Below, piece by piece: positions 9,091 through 15,764 of a DNA stretch of 25,775 nucleotides. The position numbers and the translations under genes are program-made. Source of the stretch: Campylobacter sp. (GTDB lineage Bacteria > Campylobacterota > Campylobacteria > Campylobacterales > Campylobacteraceae); NCBI GenBank assembly GCA_017506845.1, contig JAFVMP010000221.1:1-25775 (forward strand), read 5' to 3'. Position 1 is the stretch's first letter, and each line of letters opens with the position of its first letter. Under the pieces are notes generated by a model. It had not been told where the DNA came from. It saw only the letters and a list, made by a program, of their open reading frames with translations, and ran no database searches.

Positions 9091-9351
9091 ATGACAAAAG
9101 ATTTAGAAATAATTAATAGTAAATTAGATTATGCGATTCAAAGACTTGATTACCTTACAGAGTTAGTTGGTGAAATTTATAACACAGGATATAACAAATT
9201 TAACCCACTAGATAGAAATATTTACTCATATGATGATGAAGAAGATGAAATACCTGAACTTACTCAATCACAAATGGAAGATATTTTAGATCTATTATGG
9301 AGATCAGAAAAATATGGCGTAAATGAAAACGGAACAGTAAAGGATAAATAA
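9091..9351 (+). CDS. Small acidic hypothetical protein in the virB operon
   Basis: An 86-residue protein that I do not recognise. Residues 1-30 form a likely amphipathic helix (LEIINSKLDYAIQRLDYLTE). Residues 45-72 are very acidic (YSYDDEEDEIPELTQSQMED). No signal peptide or membrane segment is present, so it should be cytoplasmic. It starts 3 bases after virB11, with AAGGA upstream, and its TAA overlaps the next ATG (TAATG), so it is co-translated with the secretion operon. A role as a cytoplasmic accessory of VirB11 or of DNA transfer is only inference from position. Confidence 0.7.
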   Translation: MTKDLEIINSKLDYAIQRLDYLTELVGEIYNTGYNKFNPLDRNIYSYDDEEDEIPELTQSQMEDILDLLWRSEKYGVNENGTVKDK

Positions 9352-9776
9352 TGAAAATACAAATTTTAGCTACTATTTGCTTGGGGATGATGTTGATTAA
9401 TGGGTGCTCTGCTCCAAAAGTGGTAAAACTTGACGGTGATAGCTTGATTACCATTAATGAAGATTTATTGAGATACAAAAAAAGCAATCTACCATTAGAT
9501 CCATTTTTAAGGGTTACTAATTGGACTTATTCAGCATTAATAAGCAAAACAAAAGATGGTTATATATTAGAAAATGATGATGTTATTAAAGTCTTTTTAG
9601 TAGCACATAATGCCGATAGGATTATTCTTAATGGCACTAAGGATATGGCTGAAGAGATAAAACAATATTTTATTGATAATGGTGTTAAAGCAAATATTGA
9701 AATATCTATAGTAGATAGCATTAAAGGATCAAAAAATATAGTTAATGCACTATTTTTTCACGAAAAAAAGGAGTAA
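9351..9776 (+). CDS. Lipoprotein, possibly Cag12/CagT-like
   Basis: A 141-residue lipoprotein: leader MKIQILATICLGMMLINGC with lipobox INGC and the acceptor Cys at residue 19. The mature domain includes RVTNWTYSALI, VIKVFLVAHNADRIILNG and YFIDNGVKANIEISIVD, a compact alpha/beta pattern. It reminds me of the Cag12/CagT-type lipoproteins annotated in epsilonproteobacterial secretion clusters, but I cannot confirm that without a profile search. It is a second lipoprotein in the same operon, after the VirB7-like one, and could contribute to the outer-membrane ring. Its ATG overlaps the previous stop, and AAAGGAG near its own end serves the next gene. Confidence 0.7.
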   Translation: MKIQILATICLGMMLINGCSAPKVVKLDGDSLITINEDLLRYKKSNLPLDPFLRVTNWTYSALISKTKDGYILENDDVIKVFLVAHNADRIILNGTKDMAEEIKQYFIDNGVKANIEISIVDSIKGSKNIVNALFFHEKKE

Positions 9777-9778
9777 AA

Positions 9779-9991
9779 ATGTCGTCTGATAACAACAATA
9801 AAAAACATTTGAAAGATTTTATTATGGATGTTAAAGATATGACTAATGAGCTTGGAATATCTGAGGCTACTCAATGTGCTTGGAGACTCAGAAAAGAGAA
9901 TCCATTGCCATATGTTCGCTCAGGGAAAGGCGGTAAAATTTTTTATATTAGAGAACAAGTATTAGAGTGGTTTAAAAATAATGTTAAGTAA
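9779..9991 (+). CDS. Small helix-turn-helix DNA-binding protein
   Basis: A 70-residue protein. Residues about 15-68 resemble an AlpA/excisionase-like helix-turn-helix of the MerR superfamily: DMTNELGISEATQCAWRLRK, then LPYVRSGKGGKIFYIREQVL and EWFKNNVK at the end. The wing contains the basic GKGGK. Proteins of this type act as small regulators or recombination directionality factors of mobile elements. Its place between secretion genes suggests control of transfer gene expression, which is inference. AAAGGAG at 9767-9773 gives strong initiation; the last 11 bases overlap the next gene. Confidence 0.75.
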   Translation: MSSDNNNKKHLKDFIMDVKDMTNELGISEATQCAWRLRKENPLPYVRSGKGGKIFYIREQVLEWFKNNVK

Positions 9992-11198
9992 TGAAATAGA
10001 ACAAATAAATAGTGATCAGCTTAGCGATAACACTACAATAGATATAAATAAGAAACAAAGTAATAATGAACAAATTCAACAAATTTCTAATTCAAATGTA
10101 GCTATGGCAATTGCCAATAATAAGAAATTAGGTGAAGAGAATACAAAACTCAAAAGCGACTTGCAAAATGCTAAAGAAACTATAGAAATGTTGCAATCTG
10201 AGATAGATAAAATTGCCAAAGATGATAGTAAAAAAGATCAAGTAATCTCTATGTCTGAGTTAATACGCAAAGGAATTCAAACTGCTAAAGATAATAAGTT
10301 AGAGATTTTGTTTGACTATAAAGAAGTAGATAATGAATTTCAAAGTGAATTTAAAAAGCTAGAAAGTTATGAAAATATTAGATTTAATGAAGCCTCATCA
10401 AAGGATGAGATTAAATCTGCTGAAAATAGCATTAAAAAAGCTCTTGAAAATTTACAAGCTAAGCTTAAAGTATTATTTTTGCTTTTGCAAAGTCCAAGCA
10501 CGATAGAGTTATTTAAAATTAGCAATGATGCAACTATAATCAATAAATTAAAAACTGAACTAGATATATCTATGAGAGCTATTAACGATTTAACTGCTAG
10601 ATATTCGGATTTTAATCAAGAAATAAAAAGTTTTATAAATGATGAAAATTCAATTTCTAGTCAATTTCTAAATATGCTAAAGGATTGGGAAAATAATATT
10701 AATAGTATAGGATCTCATATTAAATCTAAATTTGATAAACAAAAATCTATTGTAGCTGATAATTTTGATGTTATTACTTCGAATTTGAATGCCGAATTAG
10801 ATAAAAAGCTAAAAACAGAAATTAGTAATAACGAAGAAATATTTAAAGCCATTAATGAAAAAAGACTTAATATCAAAACAGATATTAATGATGCTTTAAC
10901 AGCAATTAGTACAGGTTTAAATAATTTAACAGAGCAGTTCGAAAACTTTATAGATAAAAATAAACTTATAGAAAGTCTTGAAAATGCTAAAAAAATTACA
11001 GATGAAAGTTTTACAAAATTAGAAGAAAGTACATCTAAAGTTCAAACAAATTTAGATAATGCATTAATCAAATTTAATAAAGGAGTTGAAAATGTAAATA
11101 GCAAATACAAAACATATTTATTAGTATATGTAGTTACTACTTTATCATTTGGTGTAACTATAGGTTTTTTAATGGGTAAATCAACTGGTTTATTCTAA
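9981..11198 (+). CDS. Coiled-coil protein with C-terminal membrane anchor
   Basis: A 405-residue protein that I do not recognise. After a Ser/Asn/Gln-rich N-terminus it has coiled-coil stretches around residues 48-85 (LKSDLQNAKETIEMLQSEID) and many amphipathic helices to about residue 370. One membrane segment lies near the C-terminus (YLLVYVVTTLSFGVTIGFLM, about 379-398). No signal peptide is present, so the long helical part is most likely cytoplasmic, tethered to the inner membrane by its tail. It overlaps the helix-turn-helix gene by 11 bases and is the last gene before a hairpin. A structural or mating-pair accessory role is plausible but unproven. Confidence 0.75.
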   Translation: MLSNEIEQINSDQLSDNTTIDINKKQSNNEQIQQISNSNVAMAIANNKKLGEENTKLKSDLQNAKETIEMLQSEIDKIAKDDSKKDQVISMSELIRKGIQTAKDNKLEILFDYKEVDNEFQSEFKKLESYENIRFNEASSKDEIKSAENSIKKALENLQAKLKVLFLLLQSPSTIELFKISNDATIINKLKTELDISMRAINDLTARYSDFNQEIKSFINDENSISSQFLNMLKDWENNINSIGSHIKSKFDKQKSIVADNFDVITSNLNAELDKKLKTEISNNEEIFKAINEKRLNIKTDINDALTAISTGLNNLTEQFENFIDKNKLIESLENAKKITDESFTKLEESTSKVQTNLDNALIKFNKGVENVNSKYKTYLLVYVVTTLSFGVTIGFLMGKSTGLF

Positions 11199-11213
11199 AA
11201 ATAGTAGATAAAG

Positions 11214-11243
11214 AAAATTTGTTTTATAAATTAAACAAATTTT
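11214..11243 (+). terminator. Hairpin between the virB operon and the virD4 operon
   Basis: Perfect 11-bp inverted repeat: AAAATTTGTTT at 11214-11224 and AAACAAATTTT at 11233-11243, with an 8-base loop, 16 bases after the stop of the coiled-coil gene. The T run of the right arm continues as TCTAAAT. The stem is AT-rich (one G:C pair), so it would be a weak terminator or attenuator. It is the only sizeable gap in this part of the cluster. Confidence 0.4.
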
Positions 11244-11265
11244 TCTAAATAATTAAAATCAAAAT

Positions 11266-11271
11266 TATAAA
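11266..11271 (+). promoter_or_regulatory. Possible -10 box (TATAAA) for the orf269-virD4-trbM block
   Basis: TATAAA lies 26 bases before the next ATG, in a T/A-rich stretch of the kind found upstream of epsilonproteobacterial sigma-70 promoters, which often lack a -35 box. A transcript starting about 7 bases downstream would keep the AAGGA at 11286-11290. In so AT-rich a gap such a box can occur by chance. Confidence 0.35.
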
Positions 11272-11297
11272 AAATAGATCAAAACAAGGAATATACA

Positions 11298-12107
11298 ATG
11301 AGTAAAGAATTTAATAATGAAAACAAAGGTTTAAATATATATGTTACAAGTTATGATTTTGTAAAAACAGATGAAAATGGAGTTCAAAGCGATAAAAGAA
11401 GACTAGGATTTGGTGCTTTGGGTCAATATGCGGATGAAACTGGAAAAATAAATCAACCAAATGCTATACAAGCTTTAAATAAATTAGGTCAAATTGAAAC
11501 TTTTTTACACGCTAATAATGTAGATCCTAGAAAAATGCCTATTGTAATTACTGGCGATAAAGTGCCAGATCAGGATGGCAAAGAGAAAGCTTCTACTGTA
11601 ATGGTGGCTAGATTTTATTCTCATAAATACACAAACCCTGAAACAGCTCAAGTTGGATATATCAATAAAGTATCTATTAGCTATGGTCAAAATACCACCA
11701 ATCCTGAAACCGGAGAAATTGAGTATGCGCCATCAATTTCGGCTACTCGTGGTAAAAACGGTTATATAATGGATAGTGATAAATATATCAATAAAGATGT
11801 TTTAGAAAAATTTTCAAATATGGTTAAAAATGTAGATAGTTATGGTAAATCAGCAGAATTTTCACTTGGTATGAATGATAAATCTAAACTTTATGGACAA
11901 TATCCACAATTAGCAAATTTAAGCGAGTATATTGCCCAAAATGGTGGTGCTGCTGTTGCAAACATAACTTTTGCAGAAGGTCGTGGAGCTATCGTTACTA
12001 ATGTAACTCCAGTTGTAAAAAAAGAGCAAGTTCAATCTCAGCAAATGGGACAAGACTTAAATAAAGCAATGGATCAAGGCTTGCAACAAAACAACGAAGG
12101 TAGATAA
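11298..12107 (+). CDS. Hypothetical protein upstream of virD4
   Basis: A 269-residue soluble protein, not recognised. It lacks a signal peptide and membrane segment. The body looks beta-rich (GLNIYVTSYDFVKTDENGV, MPIVITGDKVP, TVMVARFYSHKY, YINKVSISYGQNT, NGGAAVANITFAEGRG, AIVTNVTPVV), and the last 30 residues are a Gln-rich flexible tail (KKEQVQSQQMGQDLNKAMDQ). A beta core with a polar tail before a coupling protein would fit a single-stranded DNA-binding or relaxosome accessory, but this is speculation and no motif confirms it. It has AAGGA 7 bases before the ATG and ends 2 bases before virD4, so the two are co-transcribed. Confidence 0.75.
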   Translation: MSKEFNNENKGLNIYVTSYDFVKTDENGVQSDKRRLGFGALGQYADETGKINQPNAIQALNKLGQIETFLHANNVDPRKMPIVITGDKVPDQDGKEKASTVMVARFYSHKYTNPETAQVGYINKVSISYGQNTTNPETGEIEYAPSISATRGKNGYIMDSDKYINKDVLEKFSNMVKNVDSYGKSAEFSLGMNDKSKLYGQYPQLANLSEYIAQNGGAAVANITFAEGRGAIVTNVTPVVKKEQVQSQQMGQDLNKAMDQGLQQNNEGR

Positions 12108-12109
12108 AA

Positions 12110-14149
12110 ATGGGCGATAAAATAGAATTAACTAAAACACAAAAAATAATAGTTCATTTATTTTTTACTATTTTAGGCTATTTAGCTATGCCTGTATTAT
12201 TTGCTTTAATCATAGGTGATATTAAAAATATAAACAGGTATTATCAGATTTGGCACGATTTATTTTTGGTTCAATTAGAAATATTGACTACTGATGACTA
12301 TACGGCTAAAGGTTTTGGTTCTCTATTTTTATCGCTTATATTATTTAACTCAATAGCATTTATATTGCCATATATACCTAAAAAAGAGAAACTGCACGGT
12401 GATGCAAAATTTGCAAATTCAAGTGATGTAGCTAAGATGGGTTTATATGGCGATAAAGGTATCATTGTAGGTAAATACAATAACAAGCTCTTACGCTTCG
12501 GTGGCTCCCAGTTTGTTTCACTGGGAGCCCCAACAAGAACCGGCAAAGGTGTGGGTATTGTAATACCCAATTTAATGGATTGGCAAGAGAGTTGCGTAGT
12601 ACAAGATATAAAGCAAGAATGTTTTAACTTTGCCAGTAAATATAGAAGAGATAAATTAAACAATGAAGTTTATTTGTTTAATCCATTTGATAGAAGAACT
12701 CATAGATACAATCCACTAGCGTATGTAGATTTAAATGGAGGCAATGGCGATGCTGAATTAACAGATTTAGCAAATATCATATATCCAGTACCTGAAAATG
12801 ACAATGGAAAATTTTTCGCTCAACAAGCCCAAAATTTGTTTATGGGTTTATGCTACCTATGCAATGATCTGTTAACAACTATAGCAGGTTTAGAGTTTTT
12901 GGAAAAATATAATCTTAAATGCAGTTTTGATTTGGCAGGTTTATTAGAACTCAGTGAGGGTTTTAATTTTTCTTATGGAGCTTTGATTGAAAATCTAAAT
13001 AGTGCTGATGGATTTGTTGAAAGTCAAGAGAAAAAAGAGATAAGTAATTTTGATGATACTTGGAATTTTCTTAAAGATCTAAATTTAAAATCTAAATTGC
13101 TAGGCAAGAAATTTTTAAGCGATAAAACATTAGCAAGGATAAATGCGTATTACTCCATCACTGCTGAAAACACTAGAAGTTCGATTCTTGGTTCATTTAA
13201 CGCGCCTCTTGGTATGTTTAGGGGTGACAATATGAGACTAGCAACTAATGGTAATGATTTTGATTTTAGAGATTTACGCAAGAAAAAAATGACAATTTTC
13301 ATAGGAATCACTCCTGATCAATTAGCTAATGCAAAACAGATACTAAATCTATTTTGGCAACAACTAATTTTAGTCAATACAAAAGAGTTACCACAAGACA
13401 ATGCGCAATTAAAACATAAGGTAATGCTTTTGATGGATGAATTTACTGCCAGTGGTTATCTGTCGACTTATTTAAAAGGAATTTCGTTTATTGCTGGTTA
13501 TGGACTTAGATCAGTAATGATTTATCAATCAAATTCGCAACTTGAAACGCCTGAACCTAACGGATATGGCAGAGATGGAGCTAAGACTCTATTAACTAAC
13601 CACGCCTGCCAAATATATTATACACCAAGAGAGATGGAAGATGCTGAAAAATTATCAAAAATGCTCGGAAACAAAACCATTAAAAATAGAAGTCGCAATT
13701 TAGGCAAAGGTGGCGGTGGAAGCGAGAGCGATACGCAGCGTCCTTTGATGCTACCGCAAGAACTTTTAACGCTAAAAGCAGACAAAGAGATTCTAAAAAT
13801 AGACAACAATAAGCCTGTGATGGCTAATAAAGCATACTATTATAACGATCCATACTTTATAGACAAATTTAAAGAAATAAGCCCAACATTTAAAAATATT
13901 TGCGATAAAAAGAAAAATAAGCTTGAACAAGATGACTGGGAAACAATGTTGCAAAGTCAAGAAACAAAAATAGATATACCTGTGCAAAGTTTTGAAAAAT
14001 TTGAAGTTGAACTTCAAGATAGATATAAAATTTATAGAGATATTGCTTTTAAAAAAATAGAAGAAGAATATAAACAAAAGCATAAAGAAGAGATTCAACT
14101 AGATGAAGAAGTAATGATAGAAGAAATAGATATAGATGAGAATCTATAA
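12110..14149 (+). CDS. virD4: VirD4/TraG coupling protein (T4CP)
   Basis: A 679-residue inner-membrane ATPase that recruits the relaxase-DNA complex to the channel. Two membrane segments lie at the N-terminus (IIVHLFFTILGYLAMPVLFA and about residues 65-88). HGDAKFANSSDVAKMGLYG is the typical entry to the nucleotide-binding domain. Walker A GAPTRTGKG is at residues 139-147 and Walker B LLMDEFTASG has D443-E444. The YLSTYLKGISFIAGYGLRSV and NGYGRDGAKTLLTNHACQIY regions are conserved in this family. The C-terminus carries an acidic and charged helical tail (EEYKQKHKEEIQLDEEVMIE), possibly a substrate-binding extension. It follows orf269 by 2 bases, and trbM comes 16 bases after it. Confidence 0.95.
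   Translation: MGDKIELTKTQKIIVHLFFTILGYLAMPVLFALIIGDIKNINRYYQIWHDLFLVQLEILTTDDYTAKGFGSLFLSLILFNSIAFILPYIPKKEKLHGDAKFANSSDVAKMGLYGDKGIIVGKYNNKLLRFGGSQFVSLGAPTRTGKGVGIVIPNLMDWQESCVVQDIKQECFNFASKYRRDKLNNEVYLFNPFDRRTHRYNPLAYVDLNGGNGDAELTDLANIIYPVPENDNGKFFAQQAQNLFMGLCYLCNDLLTTIAGLEFLEKYNLKCSFDLAGLLELSEGFNFSYGALIENLNSADGFVESQEKKEISNFDDTWNFLKDLNLKSKLLGKKFLSDKTLARINAYYSITAENTRSSILGSFNAPLGMFRGDNMRLATNGNDFDFRDLRKKKMTIFIGITPDQLANAKQILNLFWQQLILVNTKELPQDNAQLKHKVMLLMDEFTASGYLSTYLKGISFIAGYGLRSVMIYQSNSQLETPEPNGYGRDGAKTLLTNHACQIYYTPREMEDAEKLSKMLGNKTIKNRSRNLGKGGGGSESDTQRPLMLPQELLTLKADKEILKIDNNKPVMANKAYYYNDPYFIDKFKEISPTFKNICDKKKNKLEQDDWETMLQSQETKIDIPVQSFEKFEVELQDRYKIYRDIAFKKIEEEYKQKHKEEIQLDEEVMIEEIDIDENL
12503..12529 (+). 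repeat. GC-rich perfect inverted repeat inside virD4
   Basis: GGCTCCCAG (12503-12511) and CTGGGAGCC (12521-12529) form a perfect 9-bp stem with a 9-base loop, with 7 G:C pairs in a strongly AT-rich gene. The right arm covers the first codons of the Walker A motif. The codons here (TCC, CAG, CTG, GCC) are unlike the surrounding ones. No T run follows, so it is not a terminator. Confidence 0.7.
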
Positions 14150-14165
14150 AATTAAAGGAGAAAAA

Positions 14166-14891
14166 ATGAAAAAAGTCACATTTGGAGCTATGGCTATAAT
14201 GTTAGGTTTATCGATAAATTTATTAGCAGACGAAAATGAATTAACTGGAGATAGAAGAACTGCTTGTGAAGTTCTATTGTGTTTAAGCAGTGGACAAAGA
14301 CCAAGTGAATGCAATCCACCTTTAAAGCATTTTTACTCAATTAAAGGTAAAAAACCAGGAGACACTCTAAAAAAAAGAAGAAGATTTTTAGAACTATGCC
14401 CTACGGATAGCGGAAATACAGCAACTAATATAATCTTGGCGGATTATAAAGGAATGTTAGCAAGTGTAAATCCAGACGAATGCAAACCTGAATACCTAAA
14501 TAATCAATTTCAAAATATTAATCGTGATACACATATAAAATATTATAGAAATAACTATCTAACAAGCGATAGTATTGAAAATAGATACACTAGAATAAAT
14601 CCAAATATGCCAAGTCATTGTCCAACCTTCATTAATCACGAATACACTGACTATCAAATGCCAAAATACAACTGTGATGGTAAATATTACACTGTAGCTG
14701 GATTTAATCGTGGCTATGAGCTTATCACAATCACAAAAGAAGAGTATGAAAGGTTAAATCCTGATGATAGACACTATGAGACAAGAAGTTACTCTTATGA
14801 GTGTGGTGGCGATAGTTTTAGAACTTGCTATGTAAAAGAAGAGTATTACTATCAAAAAATCAAAATTCCAAAAACTTGCTGGAGTTATTGA
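14166..14891 (+). CDS. trbM: TrbM/KikA-like conjugal transfer protein
   Basis: A 241-residue exported protein. Signal peptide MKKVTFGAMAIMLGLSINLLA, then the TrbM signature LTGDRRTACEVLLCLSSGQR, PSECNPPLKHFYSI and KRRRFLELCPTDS. The cysteines are numerous and probably paired in the periplasm; the C-terminal region adds C-x-rich segments (MPSHCPTFINHEYTDY, SYECGGDSFRTCYVKEEYYY). TrbM of IncP plasmids is required for or stimulates mating. The start is ATG 14166 with AAAGGAG 5 bases upstream; the in-frame ATG at 14136 would put a hydrophilic stretch before the signal peptide. The last 23 bases, including the stop, are part of a 24-bp direct repeat bounding the next gene. Confidence 0.88.
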   Translation: MKKVTFGAMAIMLGLSINLLADENELTGDRRTACEVLLCLSSGQRPSECNPPLKHFYSIKGKKPGDTLKKRRRFLELCPTDSGNTATNIILADYKGMLASVNPDECKPEYLNNQFQNINRDTHIKYYRNNYLTSDSIENRYTRINPNMPSHCPTFINHEYTDYQMPKYNCDGKYYTVAGFNRGYELITITKEEYERLNPDDRHYETRSYSYECGGDSFRTCYVKEEYYYQKIKIPKTCWSY

Positions 14892-14892
14892 T
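14869..14892 (+). repeat. Left copy of a 24-bp perfect direct repeat
   Basis: Begins CAAAAACTTG and ends GTTATTGAT; identical to 15555-15578, 686 bases away. This copy encodes the last residues of TrbM (KTCWSY) and its stop. The two copies bracket the DUF285 repeat gene, which suggests an insertion or unequal duplication. Confidence 0.9.
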
Positions 14893-14933
14893 AAATAGAT
14901 TGATGAATTAACAGAATTTAGGAAACAAAATAT

Positions 14934-15584
14934 ATGAAAAAATATAAACCAAAAACAAGAGAAGAATTAAAAAGTCTAGTAGATAATTTATCGATAAATT
15001 TAAGCGATATAGATACTAGTGCTATAACTGATATGAGTTGGTTGTTTTATAAGAATGAGCGTAAAGATTTTAGTGGTATTGAGAATTGGGATGTAAGTAG
15101 TGTAACTGATATGAGTATGATGTTTTTGGGTTGCGATAATTTCAATCAACCACTTAATAACTGGAATGTAAGCAGTGTAATTTATATGAATGAGATGTTT
15201 GATGGTTGCAAAAATTTCAATCAACCACTTAATAATTGGGATGTCAGCAGTGTAACTGATATGAGTATGATGTTTATATATTGCCATAATTTCAATCAAC
15301 CACTTAATAGCTGGGATGTAAGCAGTGTAACTAATATGGATGGAATGTTTGCTGGTTGCAAAAATTTCAATCAGTCACTTAATAGCTGGGATGTAAGCAG
15401 TGTAACTAAAATGAATTCGATGTTTATAGGTTGCAAAAATTTCAATCAACCACTTAATAGCTGGGATGTAAGTAGTGTAACTGATATGAGTATGATGTTT
15501 TTGGGTTGCGATACTTTCAATCAACCACTTGATAGCTGGAAAGACAAACTATCTCAAAAACTTGCTGGAGTTATTGATGAATAA
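14934..15584 (+). CDS. BspA/DUF285-type leucine-rich repeat protein, no secretion signal
   Basis: A 216-residue protein. After a 50-residue N-terminal part (KKYKPKTREELKSLVDNLSI, then DTSAITDMSWLF) it has six perfect-length 25-residue repeats at residues 51-200 of the form WDVSSVTDMSMMF, then GC-NFNQPLN. This is the DUF285 / BspA-like repeat, also spread as PARCEL coding repeats in Mycoplasma and other bacteria. The last residues QKLAGVID are encoded by the 24-bp direct repeat, read in a frame different from TrbM. Unlike surface BspA proteins it has no signal peptide, lipobox or anchor, so it appears cytoplasmic. AGGA lies 10 bases before the ATG. It sits inside the transfer operon as apparent cargo; function unknown, binding through the repeats is the usual guess for the family. 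Confidence 0.85.
   Translation: MKKYKPKTREELKSLVDNLSINLSDIDTSAITDMSWLFYKNERKDFSGIENWDVSSVTDMSMMFLGCDNFNQPLNNWNVSSVIYMNEMFDGCKNFNQPLNNWDVSSVTDMSMMFIYCHNFNQPLNSWDVSSVTNMDGMFAGCKNFNQSLNSWDVSSVTKMNSMFIGCKNFNQPLNSWDVSSVTDMSMMFLGCDTFNQPLDSWKDKLSQKLAGVIDE
15084..15533 (+). repeat. Six tandem 75-bp coding repeats (DUF285 units)
   Basis: Units start at 15084, 15159, 15234, 15309, 15384 and 15459, each exactly 75 bases with no indels. A core (TTTCAATCAACCACTTAAT followed by a WDVSSV block) is conserved at DNA level. Units 1 and 6 share about 50 consecutive identical bases from 15087 and 15462, more than neighbouring units do, which suggests recent gene conversion or block duplication. Confidence 0.92.
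15555..15578 (+). repeat. Right copy of the 24-bp direct repeat
   Basis: Identical to 14869-14892. Here it encodes the end of the DUF285 protein and also carries GGAG (15567-15570) 6 bases before ATG 15577 of the next small ORF, and the AT of that ATG. Confidence 0.9.
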
Positions 15585-15714
15585 ACATAGCGAGTTAGAA
15601 ATTTTGAAGCTCTGCGAGAGATTAGCAGAGCTTTTAAGTGATAAGGAAGCCATAGCAGATTTGAAATATTTATATTACTTTATCAAATATTATAAAAGAA
15701 CTCTCAAAAGATGA
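15577..15714 (+). CDS. 45-residue hypothetical helical protein
   Basis: A short ORF coding for a charged helical peptide (HSELEILKLCERLAELLSDK, then EAIADLKYLYYFIKYYKRTL). The ATG has GGAG 6 bases upstream and overlaps the end of the DUF285 gene by 8 bases. If the segment between the two direct repeats is removed, this ATG falls on the trbM stop as TGATG, so it was probably once the gene directly coupled to trbM. Function unknown. Its TGA overlaps the ATG of a still smaller ORF. Confidence 0.55.
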   Translation: MNKHSELEILKLCERLAELLSDKEAIADLKYLYYFIKYYKRTLKR

Positions 15715-15764
15715 GAATGATTGCAAAAAATCAAAAAAATAAAAATATAGAATTGGAGCGTTAA
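15711..15764 (+). CDS. Possible 17-residue coupling ORF before topB
   Basis: Encodes MRMIAKNQKNKNIELER. Its ATG overlaps the stop of the 45-residue ORF (ATGA) and its TAA overlaps the topB start (TAATG). The exact start-stop joins on both sides suggest it passes ribosomes on to topB, but it has no good ribosome site of its own and could be chance. Confidence 0.3.
   Translation: MRMIAKNQKNKNIELER

Noticed and set aside
15000-15299. Minus-strand ORF of 99 codons opposite the DUF285 repeats
   Set aside because: It is periodic because the plus-strand repeats are; there is no ribosome site and the sense gene is clear.
15084-15533. CRISPR-like regular repeat spacing
   Set aside because: The whole 75-base unit is conserved and coding in one frame; there are no unique spacers and no cas genes.
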